A stretch of 64,000 bases of DNA from Crambe crambe (GCA_963924555.1 OZ004581.1:6921338-6985337); one strand, 5' to 3'; positions 46,913 through 58,432 are shown, counted from the first letter of the stretch. Numbers and translations: made by a program. The notes: a model not told the origin generated them from the sequence alone.

Positions 46913-49864
46913 ATGCAGTCCATTACTTTTATTCTGCTTATTCTATTAATAGTGCCAAACGTTTTAACACAGCAGCTCTACTATGTCAAGCCAAATAACT
47001 CGTCATCTGGAAGCTGTCCTCATCAGCCATGTCTCACTTTAGACCAGTATGTAAAGCAAGCAGCAACATATTTCACTACAAGATCTACCTTTATATTTTT
47101 AGCTGGCAATCATAGCCTGCAAACAACAGTTAGACTGAAAAACATATCTGGAATAACTCTCAAAGGAGCAGACAATGACTCTAATATTATTATTATATGC
47201 AAGAATGGAGTTACCATTTCATTGAGTTCGGTCAGAAGCTTAAATATCGACAGACTGACATTTGTACTCCATAGCAGTAAAACTGAACAGGCTTCATCAG
47301 CTCTGAGTATGCTCAACAGCAGGGAAATCCACATCTCCAATTCTACATTTCAAGGAAGTGCAGATCTAAACCAGAACTTGGCAAGGGCAATATACTGCAA
47401 CAATTCTGATATCACGATCACTAGCTGTCGCTTTGAAGGAAACACAGGAGACACAGGTGGGGCTATATATGCTTCTGGCAGAAATGCTAGTATCGTATTC
47501 CACAATTCCTATTTTGGTAATAACAAAGCACAGATGAATGGTGGAGCTGTTTATATGTCAAGGGGAAGTGTTACTGTCATGGATGTGAAGTTTTCAAACA
47601 ACAAAGCGTTAGAATCCGGTGGAGCAATACATTTGTCAGATTCAAATCTATCACTCAGTGGAACAGAAAATACCTTCCAAGGCAACCAGGCGAAGAAGGG
47701 TGGAGGAATATATGTGATTACTACACGTAATCCTAATCACATTTACTCAAATTTGACCTCAAGTACTCTTCATCTGAACTTCCAGGGCAATGAAGCACAA
47801 GAGTTGGGTGGGGCGATTTATGCAAAGTTCAGCTCCTTAACTTTAGGAGAAACTCTGAGACATGTTCATAGTTTCTCAAACAATTCTGGAGAAGATGGAG
47901 GTGCGATATATTTCCTATCTGACAGGTTCAAGTTAAACCTCATTAGGATCAATGGCAATAGTTCTTTTCACGACAACAAGGCATTTTCATTCAAACCAGT
48001 GTCTTCATTCGAATCAGCAGGAGGAGCTTTATATATCAAGTTTTGCAGGTTTTTTGTCTCTGGTACTGTTCTACTCTCTAATAATGAAGCATATTATGGT
48101 GGAGGGCTGTACCTATTTGGCTCCGACACCTTGCTAGCTGCGATCATTAATTTTGAAAACAATTCAGCAGAGGATGGTGGGGGGATATTCTGTGTGACTG
48201 CTTCAGTACTAAGCAGTCACTCTGCACAATTGAATTTTGTTAGCAACACTGCAAGGAGCAGAGGTGGTGCTTATCGTATCAGCAACTTTGATCCCAACAA
48301 TAACATGGTGATATCTGGAAGCTACATCAACAACCAGGCAAACATATGCGGTGGAGCTGTTTATATCGAAACTGGTGAAAAAATTACATTTTTGAATATC
48401 AATGTGTCCGGAAATTCAGGAAGTGCTCTGTGTCTATCCACGGGAATAAACATAACTTTCTTTGGAACTACAACAATTACGAATAACACTGGAAGGTTTG
48501 GTGGAGGAATCAATACCAGGAGATCCTTCCTGTACTTCAGAGACCAGACTACATTTGGTAACAACAAGGCTAGCATTGGTGGTGGCATCTACTCATTACA
48601 TGGGACTTTAATATTCAGTGGAACCACTCTATTCACACACAACACTGTGGATAGAGACGGCGGAGCTATTTATGCACTTGGCACTAACATCACCTTCAAA
48701 AATCAAGATTTGGAAACTTGTACTAATTATTGTTACAAAGAAGCGACTTTCGAATTCAATTCCGCCCAAAATGGAGCTGCTGTGTATTTCAAAAATGCAG
48801 CAACTTTGAACTTCCAAATATTTGTAAACCTCAGCACAGCTCACAACCATGCCACACAATATGGAGGTGCAATTTACTATGAAGATATCACAGCACCTGT
48901 TCAATGTGAGTTGGAAACAAACTTTCATCAAGACTATTCAGAAATAACTGATCTTCCATACTGCTTTATCCAAATGAGCACCATAATATCACGGGGAAAT
49001 GGTTTATGGTATCCCATTTCTATCAAGATGAATTCCTACAATGATTCAGCAGGAATAAATGGCAGTTTTCTATTTGGAGGGTTATTGGACAGGTGTCAGC
49101 TGCAAATACACAATACCTCAGATGACTTACAGAAGAGCATTATACCATACAGAGTTATGAAAGAGAGAATCATAAAAATTCAAGAAAACGGAACAAATGG
49201 GATCACCTCTCTGCCCTATCAGCTGTGCTTTTGTGAGAATGATCAGGAATATGCTTGCTCCAGAGTAAAACACATAGACACACAGAGAGGTCAAAAGTTC
49301 ACAGTATCACTTCGAGCATTAGACCAGTTAAGAAGTGTAACTAACACAACAGTGACTGCAAAGATCAGCAGAACTGCAAGTTTATTACTGAACCAAAACT
49401 CACAAACGCTTCCAAATGTTTGCAAAAATGTCAATTACAATCTTTTCTCCACTGAAGTACACGAACAAATGATATTGTATCCTGATGGCCCTTGCCGTGA
49501 TACTGGAATAGCCAGTGCTGTTATCAATGCAACGCTTTTGCCTTGCCCTGATGCATTTATTCAATTTGGTCAAAGGTGTATTTGTGAGGCAAGATTACAA
49601 GAATATGATGTTGACTGTATAATAAATGAGGACATTCATTTTACCAAAAAAGCTGGTTCAAAATTCTGGATGAATGCTACTTACAACAAGAACGATTCTT
49701 ATGAAGGTCTAATTCTCTACAAAACTTGCCCTGTTGACTACTGTAAAAATGGCACAGTTAACCTCACATTAGACAACCCAGACATCCAGTGTGATCTGAA
49801 CCATGGTGGATTACTCTGTGGAGGATGTGCTGCTAACAATAGTCTCATGCTTGGTAGTTCCTAG
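46913..49864 (+). CDS. Secreted or surface beta-helix protein with Pmp-type repeats, 3'-truncated
   Basis: An uninterrupted 983-codon frame. Residues 1-19 are a signal peptide (MQSITFILLILLIVPNVLT). Residues about 60-650 form a right-handed parallel beta-helix with at least ten GGAIY/GGGIY-type motifs followed by N-N-x-A segments, the pattern of polymorphic outer membrane protein (Pmp) repeats. A cysteine-containing region follows and ends with NHGGLLCGGCAANNSLMLGSS. In known animal members this segment leads to more cysteines and membrane spans, so the protein probably lost its membrane part: the TAG at 49,862 coincides with the start of sequence shared with 22,085. Many N-glycosylation sites. 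Likely an extracellular recognition or adhesion protein; ligand unknown. Eukaryotic flanks argue against bacterial contamination. Confidence 0.85.
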   Translation: MQSITFILLILLIVPNVLTQQLYYVKPNNSSSGSCPHQPCLTLDQYVKQAATYFTTRSTFIFLAGNHSLQTTVRLKNISGITLKGADNDSNIIIICKNGVTISLSSVRSLNIDRLTFVLHSSKTEQASSALSMLNSREIHISNSTFQGSADLNQNLARAIYCNNSDITITSCRFEGNTGDTGGAIYASGRNASIVFHNSYFGNNKAQMNGGAVYMSRGSVTVMDVKFSNNKALESGGAIHLSDSNLSLSGTENTFQGNQAKKGGGIYVITTRNPNHIYSNLTSSTLHLNFQGNEAQELGGAIYAKFSSLTLGETLRHVHSFSNNSGEDGGAIYFLSDRFKLNLIRINGNSSFHDNKAFSFKPVSSFESAGGALYIKFCRFFVSGTVLLSNNEAYYGGGLYLFGSDTLLAAIINFENNSAEDGGGIFCVTASVLSSHSAQLNFVSNTARSRGGAYRISNFDPNNNMVISGSYINNQANICGGAVYIETGEKITFLNINVSGNSGSALCLSTGINITFFGTTTITNNTGRFGGGINTRRSFLYFRDQTTFGNNKASIGGGIYSLHGTLIFSGTTLFTHNTVDRDGGAIYALGTNITFKNQDLETCTNYCYKEATFEFNSAQNGAAVYFKNAATLNFQIFVNLSTAHNHATQYGGAIYYEDITAPVQCELETNFHQDYSEITDLPYCFIQMSTIISRGNGLWYPISIKMNSYNDSAGINGSFLFGGLLDRCQLQIHNTSDDLQKSIIPYRVMKERIIKIQENGTNGITSLPYQLCFCENDQEYACSRVKHIDTQRGQKFTVSLRALDQLRSVTNTTVTAKISRTASLLLNQNSQTLPNVCKNVNYNLFSTEVHEQMILYPDGPCRDTGIASAVINATLLPCPDAFIQFGQRCICEARLQEYDVDCIINEDIHFTKKAGSKFWMNATYNKNDSYEGLILYKTCPVDYCKNGTVNLTLDNPDIQCDLNHGGLLCGGCAANNSLMLGSS

Positions 49865-49923
49865 TACCGTAATTTGCTAAATGTTAAAAAATAAATGTTC
49901 ATGTTAGCTAAATTAATTTCGTA
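49861..49923 (+). repeat. Left host flank of the Ngaro element
   Basis: 'taccgtaatttgctaaatg...aatttcgta' duplicates 22,088-22,136. Its first bases supply the stop codon of the beta-helix gene. Confidence 0.85.
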
Positions 49924-50181
49924 TTAACATTGTGCGGGTTTTGTATTAACTAACTAGTCTCCGTAACTCATGTCGAGATGGAGAAAAGGTTGGAAAATTA
50001 CAAGGGCCACTCCCCTCATGTGGGTGGGATGCCTGACCCATCCCAGGCCAACTGACGGGCCCTTTACACTCTATTTGTCCCCTAGACTGGGAACATCCAC
50101 TCGTCTGTGGACTGTCTGTCCAAACACCTTTTCGTAAGCCCCGGAGATTTAGGGGAGTGAATGTCAGACCAGACATCCTCC
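49924..50181 (-). repeat. Ngaro terminal repeat B2
   Basis: 258 bp starting (plus strand) TTAACATTGTGCGGG, repeated at 50,460-50,717 with essentially no differences. Apparent proteins across it are artefacts. Confidence 0.9.
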
Positions 50182-50314
50182 CCAATTATAGGAATTGAGA
50201 GGGGAGTGTTCCTAGCCCTTGCAGTTTCACACCCTCCCCAAAAGGGGAAGGGTGGAGAGTACCAGGAATAGTATACTGGAGGAGGATCGAGTACCTGGGT
50301 GGAGTGGGTGGGTG

Positions 50315-50459
50315 GGAAATTAAACGTTCCTCTTCTCTTCAGACTGTATCTGCTAGCGCTAGTCTGTGCTCCTGCAAGACCACGCACGCGCACAACCTCA
50401 CAGCTGGGAAGTGGCCCCGCTTCCTGTTAACCTCATTTAAACTAGAGTTTAAATAGCAT
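50315..50459 (-). repeat. Ngaro internal repeat A2
   Basis: About 145 bp ending (plus strand) 'cctcatttaaactagagtttaaatagcat', matching A1 at 55,891-56,037 with a one- or two-base length difference. Confidence 0.9.
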
Positions 50460-50717
50460 TTAACATTGTGCGGGTTTTGTATTAACTAACTAGTCTCCGT
50501 AACTCATGTCGAGATGGAGAAAAGGTTGGAAAATTACAAGGGCCACTCCCCTCATGTGGGTGGGATGCCTGACCCATCCCAGGCCAACTGACGGGCCCTT
50601 TACACTCTATTTGTCCCCTAGACTGGGAACATCCACTCGTCTGTGGACTGTCTGTCCAAACACCTTTTCGTAAGCCCCGGAGATTTAGGGGAGTGAATGT
50701 CAGACCAGACATCCTCC
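50460..50717 (-). repeat. Ngaro internal repeat B1
   Basis: 258 bp, a copy of B2, directly abutting A2 ('aaatagcat|ttaacattg'). This abutment marks the circular junction used in recombination. Confidence 0.9.
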
Positions 50718-50894
50718 AGTGGCGTAGCCACACTCCCCAAATCTACTAACCCATTAGTACATGATACATGATTATATCTATTCACACCTTCCTCATCATT
50801 ACCGCTATTGCTACACCCCCCTCCCCTTATAATTTAATCAGCATAATGATTATGGCAATCAGCTGACCAGCCAATCATATATATAAATTATGCA

Positions 50895-51806
50895 TCAGAT
50901 AATGGTGTGAGTGCCAATTAATGTGGCTGAGACTGCTGCTAGTTGTTGTTGTGGGGTGCGGATGTATGATTCAAATGCTGATGATTTCCAACGTCCAAGA
51001 GTCTTTATGAGAGAATCACTCAAGCCCATTTTAGCAGCTGTCGTTGCTGCACCGATGCGGAAACTATGTCCACTAAAGCAGGAATCATCCACTCCTGCTG
51101 CCTGCAGAGCCTGTCGTAGAAAGTGCACCAGCTTAGGTCTTGAGAGAGTGCAGCCATCCTCAAACAGGAACAGTGGCCCTGGGGTAAGGGGTCGAATCGC
51201 CAGGTACCCCAGCATCGATGTAACTGGACACAAGACATCCCCTGTGATACCCAAGTGCAGGATTGTTCCCACTGCAAAGGGGTCATTTTTGCTCCTCTTT
51301 AAATGAATGGCCACATGCGAAGGGGCAGCATGTGAGTCGACCGAGATATCACCTGGAGAAAGCATATCTGGGGTATAGGCCTCCCAAGAGGGGCAAGTGA
51401 ATTCCCCTGAACGCAGAAAGGCAAAAAAGCCCAAACAAAAAGCTGCCCATAGCATCGTCTGGTTGTAGCTCTTGGGCCGCTGAGACCACACCTGGTATAT
51501 CTTCCTGAGCAGCTCCGGTGTGATAGGCAACCGAGGGCATGTCCGCAGCCGTGGGCCCTCTCGTCGGAGTCCCCGCAATGCATAATTCAGTTTTGGAAAT
51601 GCTGTCAGTGCCGGGTCTGGCAGGTTACCCATTATCTGTAAGTGACGGACGGCACACAAATATAAACGAATGGATGAATAGCTGAGGGACAACGAGAATA
51701 AGAAGGCCACAAAGCGGAGGAGGGTACTTTCCTCCACTGGCAAGGGTTTATAGTGAAACTGAGCACAGAATGAGAGATACTTCCTTTTACCAGATGCGTA
51801 TGCCAT
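50895..51806 (-). CDS. Tyrosine recombinase of the Ngaro element
   Basis: About 303 residues from the ATG at 51,806 (an upstream TTG at 51,809 is in frame). The N-terminal half (about 1-90) is a core-binding domain with helices around RFVAFLF and IRLYLCAVRHLQ. The catalytic domain shows Arg in FLRSGEF (about 133), Lys in HLKRSKND, the H-x-x-R box in FSGHSFRIGAAT (about 248-251), Trp in LGRWKSSAF (about 274, commonly replacing His) and the nucleophile Tyr in ESYIRTP (about 282). All catalytic residues are present. The start overlaps the stop of the RT gene in TGATG. It would integrate the circular DNA copy in the nucleus. Confidence 0.92.
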   Translation of the reverse strand: MAYASGKRKYLSFCAQFHYKPLPVEESTLLRFVAFLFSLSLSYSSIRLYLCAVRHLQIMGNLPDPALTAFPKLNYALRGLRREGPRLRTCPRLPITPELLRKIYQVWSQRPKSYNQTMLWAAFCLGFFAFLRSGEFTCPSWEAYTPDMLSPGDISVDSHAAPSHVAIHLKRSKNDPFAVGTILHLGITGDVLCPVTSMLGYLAIRPLTPGPLFLFEDGCTLSRPKLVHFLRQALQAAGVDDSCFSGHSFRIGAATTAAKMGLSDSLIKTLGRWKSSAFESYIRTPQQQLAAVSATLIGTHTII

Positions 51807-53614
51807 CAAGGTGGAGTTGGCAACACCTCGTTTAACGAGTGCACAAACAGTTGAGTCCAGGTCTGAGACCCCCAGTCCGGCCTTGTGGTTATTAACAGCT
51901 TGCGAAGGGAAGGTGGGGTGGAGAACCGAGTCACCTGGGGGACAAGAGATGAGAATAATGTTAGGTTATCACGGGATATTGCATCTGCTGCCTTATTCAT
52001 CACCCCTGGGACATGACTGGATGATGAGTGGAATTGATAATATGCACAATAAAATGAAAAACACCGCAGTAGGTGCATCAGTTGGGGGGTCTTGGCAGTC
52101 CTGCTATTGAGGATAGCGACCACTGCCATGTTATCTGAATGGAAGTGAATATGCTTGCCCTGCCAGTACTTCCCCCAAAGAGCTGCTGCTATAACTATGG
52201 GTACCATCTCCTTTACCGAAATATCCACTTCATTCCATTCCCCAGGCCACTGAACTTGGAACCACCCCCATGTATCCACAACTGCCCCGCCACCATATGA
52301 ACCTGAGGCGTCCGAGTACACGTGGCAAGCTGGGTCAGGAAGTGGAAAAAATGATGAGCCATTCCAGGATTGAAGGAAACATTTCCACCATGCCAAGTCA
52401 GCCCTGGCTCCTGCAGTAAGGCGTACGAAATGACTTGGTAGCTTGGCTTGATGAAGCAAACTGAAGAGTTGGCGAAGGAACGTGCGGCCAGGGCGTACTA
52501 CTGTAGCCGCATGCGACAAATGCCCAAGCAATGACTCTAGTTCTTTCCTGGTGCTTGACTTCCTGAGACACCATCCTTGCAGCAGAGTCTGCAAGCGCTC
52601 AATTTTTTTGGCCGGTAGTCTCAGCTCCAATGCTTTGGTGTCGATGAGGATACCAAGGAAAGTCACACAGCATGAAGGTCCTTCAGTTTTTTGGATTGCC
52701 ACAGGGATCCCCAGGAACTTTAGTATTCTCATGGCCGTGGTCAAGGCTTCCGCCCCTTCTCTCGAGTTTGGGGATCCCATGAGCAGAAAATCGTCCAGGT
52801 AGTGGATGAGGTGTCGCACTCCTGCGCAGTGCAGCGCCCATGTAACCATATCTGCCACTGCGGAGAAGATTTTTGGTGCCGATCTCAATCCAAATGGGAG
52901 GGCACGATCGACATATATAGACCCCTCCCATTCAATTGCCAATAGATGGTGGTCCTGTGGGTGAATTGGCACCATGCGGTATGCATTTTTGAGGTCAAGC
53001 TTGACCAGCTCCGCCCCTCTGCCAAGCCTCAAGATGTGCTGGATTGCCTGATCTATGGAGGCATAGGAGATGGATGACAGGTCCGGTGAGATCCCGTCGT
53101 TCACACTGTGGTCCTTTGGGAATGAGAGGTCGACGATCATGCGCCATCCATTTGCCTGAGATTTAGGGACCAGGCCAATCGGGCTAGTGTGGACGGAGGT
53201 GTGTAATGGCCTCAGCAATGGGCCCATGAGCCGCCCTGCCTCTGACTCCACTCTTATGTACTCCCGCACTACCGATGGATTCCCCGAAGCTGAAGGATGG
53301 TTTCTGGAAGCTGACTGCAAGGCAGGGCCACATCGGCTGAAGCCTATACGGAATCCCTCCGATAACCCTGAATGAATGTATGATGCAAACCTGGGGTCTG
53401 GGTGAGAAAGCAGGAATTCCATCCAGTTAGAGAGATGTATAGGCGATGGACCGGTGGGCCATGCCATGGGATAAGAGTCATCCCTGCACCTATCAAACTG
53501 GAGAAGATCTTCCATATACCTGTACCGACCATTGGTGATGTTTGCAGCTGGGAGGGTGATACCACTTGTAGGTTCTGGGAGTCCAAGTGTAGGGTTCACA
53601 CCTGTAGTGTGCAA
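51806..53614 (-). CDS. Reverse transcriptase and RNase H of the Ngaro element
   Basis: A 602-codon frame with no ATG at its start (first codon TTG). Reverse transcriptase motifs: GLVPKSQANGWRMIVDLS (about 147-164), VKLDLKNAYRMVPIHP (about 204-219, first catalytic Asp), LPFGLRSAP (about 239-247) and HYLDDFLLMG (about 271-280, catalytic Asp pair). RNase H motifs: HVYSDASG (about 431-438), KEMVPIVIAA (about 468) and HFHSDNMAVV (about 490). An acceptor-like 'gatttcag' about 20 nt before the open frame, together with the missing ATG, suggests that translation begins in an upstream exon or by a nonstandard route. All catalytic residues appear intact. Confidence 0.92.
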   Translation of the reverse strand: MHTTGVNPTLGLPEPTSGITLPAANITNGRYRYMEDLLQFDRCRDDSYPMAWPTGPSPIHLSNWMEFLLSHPDPRFASYIHSGLSEGFRIGFSRCGPALQSASRNHPSASGNPSVVREYIRVESEAGRLMGPLLRPLHTSVHTSPIGLVPKSQANGWRMIVDLSFPKDHSVNDGISPDLSSISYASIDQAIQHILRLGRGAELVKLDLKNAYRMVPIHPQDHHLLAIEWEGSIYVDRALPFGLRSAPKIFSAVADMVTWALHCAGVRHLIHYLDDFLLMGSPNSREGAEALTTAMRILKFLGIPVAIQKTEGPSCCVTFLGILIDTKALELRLPAKKIERLQTLLQGWCLRKSSTRKELESLLGHLSHAATVVRPGRTFLRQLFSLLHQAKLPSHFVRLTAGARADLAWWKCFLQSWNGSSFFPLPDPACHVYSDASGSYGGGAVVDTWGWFQVQWPGEWNEVDISVKEMVPIVIAAALWGKYWQGKHIHFHSDNMAVVAILNSRTAKTPQLMHLLRCFSFYCAYYQFHSSSSHVPGVMNKAADAISRDNLTLFSSLVPQVTRFSTPPSLRKLLITTRPDWGSQTWTQLFVHSLNEVLPTPP

Positions 53615-53939
53615 AGAGGGATTTGGATGAGCTGAAATCTACCCATGCAGTAGGCTAGCCCCTGCCCAAGCGGTTCTAGATACTGAACTGGTGCCTGAGA
53701 TAGTTATATACGCACACTAATACGAGAAAACCTTAGCGGGGGCCACCCTGTCTCATCCAATCACCCAGCCCACCGACCTTGTTGTACCATTGGTTATACG
53801 TATCTTTATAATTAAGCAGGTTTTACAGTCAATATTAGCTATAAACATTCAATGGACATAATCATAACTGCAATAATAGTGATCAGAAGCCAGTAAAGTA
53901 AATAGGTACACACATCAGTGGTCCAAAATATCCAATTAG

Positions 53940-55074
53940 CTATAGCCGTGAGTATGGAGCAGGGGCCCGGATAGGGGTACGTATGTCGGTCTTGTACTCG
54001 GAACTGGCAGGAGTTGAAGTACAATCCTTAGCCATGTGTGGCTTGTGGCACGTGGCACATACATGTCTAAACTTGCACACATTCGGGAAACTGCATCTTC
54101 CCTTGTTCCAGGACACACAAATGCCTACTAACGACTCAGGGTACCTCCTGGGCAGTGGCCGTGACCGCTGAAATGGTTCTGTCATGGTAGCATGTGGCAG
54201 GTTCGCAGGGTTCTGGAAATATACCAAAGCACACTGGACTGCTGTGTGGTCTGTTCCCCTGCACAGAGAGCAAAAGGAGGTTGGTCCAGACACCTTACCC
54301 ATCAATGTTGAAGCCTGGATGCCAGGATGCAAGGTATTCCACTGCAAGGTGTTATCAAGTGCTGCCTGCTGACGGAAAACTTTATCGTATTCCAACCATC
54401 CAGTTCCCCCATGCCTCTGGGACTCCCGAATCAGCAGCCGAGCATAAGCCAGCATGTCCTGCGTAGCCGGCTCTGATGACCTAATGGCCACGTATGCCAA
54501 GTAACAGTATAGCCATGAAGGAAGAGCAGTGACTTCTCTGAAGCGAGGTTTCAGTGCCCCAGGAAGTGCACAGTGGCTATGGCCCCCAAAGGACTCAAGT
54601 TGCTGAAGGAGGGAGATGTTATCTGTCAATAGATCCCGCATGGGTACATATTGGCCTGAGCGGATCTTATCAACCAGCTTCTGTGGGAATGGCTCCGTAG
54701 CTGGGGAGAGACTAACTCCTGTAGGTGGCAGTATGCTGGGGACAGACGCTGCTCCAGTCACGCTTTGGGCCCCCAATAGTGCATGATCGGCCCGAGACCA
54801 AGTGGAGGTGCAATGACGATCTCGTGATGCCTGAGAGAACAGAGGGACTGCTGCCAATGCCTCAGGTGAGGGCATAATACCAAGGCTATAGGAACACTGC
54901 TGACTGCCTAGGAAATATATATACGTACAGATGCATATAAAGGGGAGTCATCAGGCGTATCAAGGATAGCCAGTTGGCTGGGAGGGGATGGGACAGCTTG
55001 CTATAGATGTTGTTTTCCAATAAGTAATGTATTACTCATTATTATAAGTATAGCTATTCTATTTATTATTATTA

Positions 55075-55123
<49 letters not shown>

Positions 55124-55881
55124 CATTAGTATTGAAATTTCGGACACAACACACACCACATATAAGGTCATGATATATATACTGCCATACTGTGGGTGAT
55201 CCACAACTCAAAGTTCAGACACACACACCACATAATACACATGACCAGTGACCACAGGCTTTGCCCAACCATGCATGGTTGCCAACTGACCATGACCACA
55301 GGCCTGCCCAGGCCCTGCCCACCACACAGAGTATGGTGGCAGATCTCAACCAGGTTCTTCATTCCTACATTCAATAATTTAGTCTCTTGACCCATTGCAA
55401 ACTTGTTCGTCCATAGCTATCCCTAATTCCCAATGTTTAAGAGCTACCTAGAAAGTCCCATGCTGCCCTGCCCTGCCCAGTACGCTACTGAGCCATGCCA
55501 ATACTCTCCCACACAGACCAGGAACTCACTTGAAGTGGATGCTGAATCACTCCATTGTACGTGCGATGCCTGCCGTGTCGCCTCGGACGATTGTGCCTGC
55601 ATCTCTAGCCGAACTCTGGTCCCCACGGCGTTCATCAACTGTTCCAATGTCATCGAAGCTACCGTACTCTGAGGAGTCGTTGGCGGAAGGAGGTTGTCAG
55701 GTGGAAGGACAGCCTCTGCCATCGTCGCCGTAGTTGTACATGTAGTGCTCGACCTAGTGCCGGTGGTCAAAGTGGTTCTGGGGGTAGCGGCACCACGGCG
55801 TGGGCGCTTAGGCCCAGCTGCTGTCCTCGAACCTCGGCTCTTACTCTTAGGCATCTTGAACAACAACGTAGTCACAGTCAC
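53940..55881 (-). CDS. Gag-like gene of the Ngaro element, two exons
   Basis: Exon 1 (about 55,881-55,530) begins with a basic segment (KSKSRGSRTAAGPKRPRRG) and a Thr-rich stretch. A GTGAGT donor at 55,529-55,524 and a TTTCCTAG acceptor ending at 54,908 join it in frame to exon 2 (54,907-53,940). Exon 2 carries a helical Gag-like region and ends with zinc knuckle-type boxes: FCSLCRGTDHTAVQC, then CVSWNKGRCSFPNVCKFRH (CCCH type) and CATCHKPHMAKDC. It presumably packages element RNA. The predicted 622-bp intron contains an ATT microsatellite. Splicing is inferred from frame and consensus sites only. Confidence 0.75.
55056..55126. repeat. (ATT)n microsatellite inside the gag intron
   Basis: Nearly pure ATT repeats with one GTT interruption, within the predicted intron of the retrotransposon. 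Confidence 0.9.
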
Positions 55882-55890
55882 AGAAACTAT

Positions 55891-56037
55891 GGGAAATTAA
55901 AACGTTCCTCTTCTCTTCAGACTGTATCTGCTAGCGCTAGTCTGTGCTCCTGCAAGACCACGCACGCGCACAACCTCACAGCTGGGAAGTGGCCCCGCTT
56001 CCTGTTAACCTCATTTAAACTAGAGTTTAAATAGCAT
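55891..56037 (-). repeat. Ngaro terminal repeat A1
   Basis: 147 bp, a copy of A2. On the minus strand it starts ATGCTATTTAAACTCTAG and is the 5' end of the element; host DNA resumes with 'ctaataagctctg' at 56,038. Confidence 0.9.
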
Positions 56038-57508
56038 CTAATAAGCTCTGATACTAATGAAGGAATAATGGTAGTTTGTTCTTCTATACTATAGCTATAG
56101 CTAGCATCAATCAACTCATAGAACATGACATCTCATTAGCTAGTTATCATATGTACGTATGTAGCTATACGCAGGTCCCTTACAATTCGGCTTCATTAGC
56201 TACTATAGGTCTATAGCTAATAATCATGCATTAAAAAAATAGCAAGAGACTATACGAAAGCTTAGCTATAGCTATTCACGAAGCCTACTTTGGAATCACA
56301 CCATCTGCTGGCTATGAATCTTTGCAGTTCAAACATCAGCCATAAGGTAGCTATGCATTGGCCAGGACTACACTCTATCATTGTCAAAAATTCCTGAATA
56401 ATTATGTACGTAGCTATACAATAATTATGAGATATAGCTATAGCCCCTGTCCCTCACACTTCCCCCCCCCCCCCCCCCCCCCCCCCCAGGCTGCTCTGGA
56501 GCGGGTGGGCACTGGGATCTCTGAGGGTTATGCCGTAAATCATTACTGTCATGATATGTGGATAATACATGTAGTTATGTGTGGGGTGATTTCCTCTAAT
56601 CCTCTCCTGATAATTACGGCTGACCAAATTTTTATTGATCATCAGGACTTCCCTGGATGTTGAATAAGTTTAATCGCAAGATAAAGTACATGTAAAGAGA
56701 TAAACACTTACAGAGTTTGCTAGTGTATTGTCTTGTGGGCTGAATATATTTTGAGCTCAGAAGTCTGAAAATATATCCCCTGCTTCACCTTAATTAGCTC
56801 GTGGAGGAATAATAGCTAGATTGTGCTCCACATGATATTTGTGATGGACTCATTGATAGTTTGTATGCGTGTAAGTACATGTTTAATAGTTAAAATTATT
56901 ATTTCTGCTGCTGGTTTAATTACTTATCTTGTATTCTGCAGTTGTATTTTGTGAGATTTTTCCTGTTTTTCTGTATCAATGCAGTATTTTTTCATGTTCG
57001 ATAAAAGTAGGTAGCAGAGACAGTTCTAGAGAGTTTTTTGGGAGTCTTAGCTAGAGAGTTTAGACTTGTTTTGAGTTCGAGTTTTGTGAGTTTTGTTAGC
57101 CAGTTGTTATGAGTTGAGTTAATCTGATTCAAGGTAATCTAGATCTCTGTAGTTAGTAAATAGTAGCATACTCAGTCTACTACATACAGTATTGATGATA
57201 CGGATTTGCAAAGTAAAAACTTACTACATGTATGAGGTACTTTATAATGGGAAATAACTCTTATGATAGATATATATATACTTCAAGGAAAAGGAAGCCA
57301 AAAGTAAACGATTTTAAAAGTAGTTATTTTTCAGTCTGGCCTTATCATTCACATTACGTATGTTTACACTATAAGTACTAGCTATATCGGTATAAATTCA
57401 CTTTCACAAACACGGTGCTATAAAAGAAGTTGCTCTTGTTACTAAGTTGCAGGTAATTTTGCTGAAGCTATAATCGATCACATTGCCACTCAATTCAACA
57501 GTTGCACC

Positions 57509-58432
<924 letters not shown>

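Larger units (their letters stand above)
49924..56037 (-). mobile_element. Complete Ngaro-type tyrosine-recombinase retrotransposon (6.1 kb)
   Basis: Read on the minus strand: A1 (56,037-55,891), gag-like gene, reverse transcriptase/RNase H, tyrosine recombinase, B1 (50,717-50,460), A2 (50,459-50,315), 133 bp, B2 (50,181-49,924). This A1-genes-B1-A2-B2 order is the split direct repeat structure of Ngaro/PAT elements. There is no DNA methyltransferase domain, unlike DIRS1. The empty site at 22,136/22,137 ('ttcgta|ctaataag') shows insertion without target duplication, as expected for recombinase-mediated integration. Confidence 0.9.

Noticed and set aside
46913..49864. Bacterial contamination or horizontal transfer of a chlamydial Pmp gene
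   Set aside because: The gene lies in a cassette shared with animal receptor genes, has a TATA box and typical local base composition; Pmp-type repeats are known in animal proteins.
49946..50733. Proteins over the Ngaro terminal repeats
   Set aside because: Overlapping frames in the direct repeats, on the strand of the element but outside its gene set; duplicated only because the repeats are.
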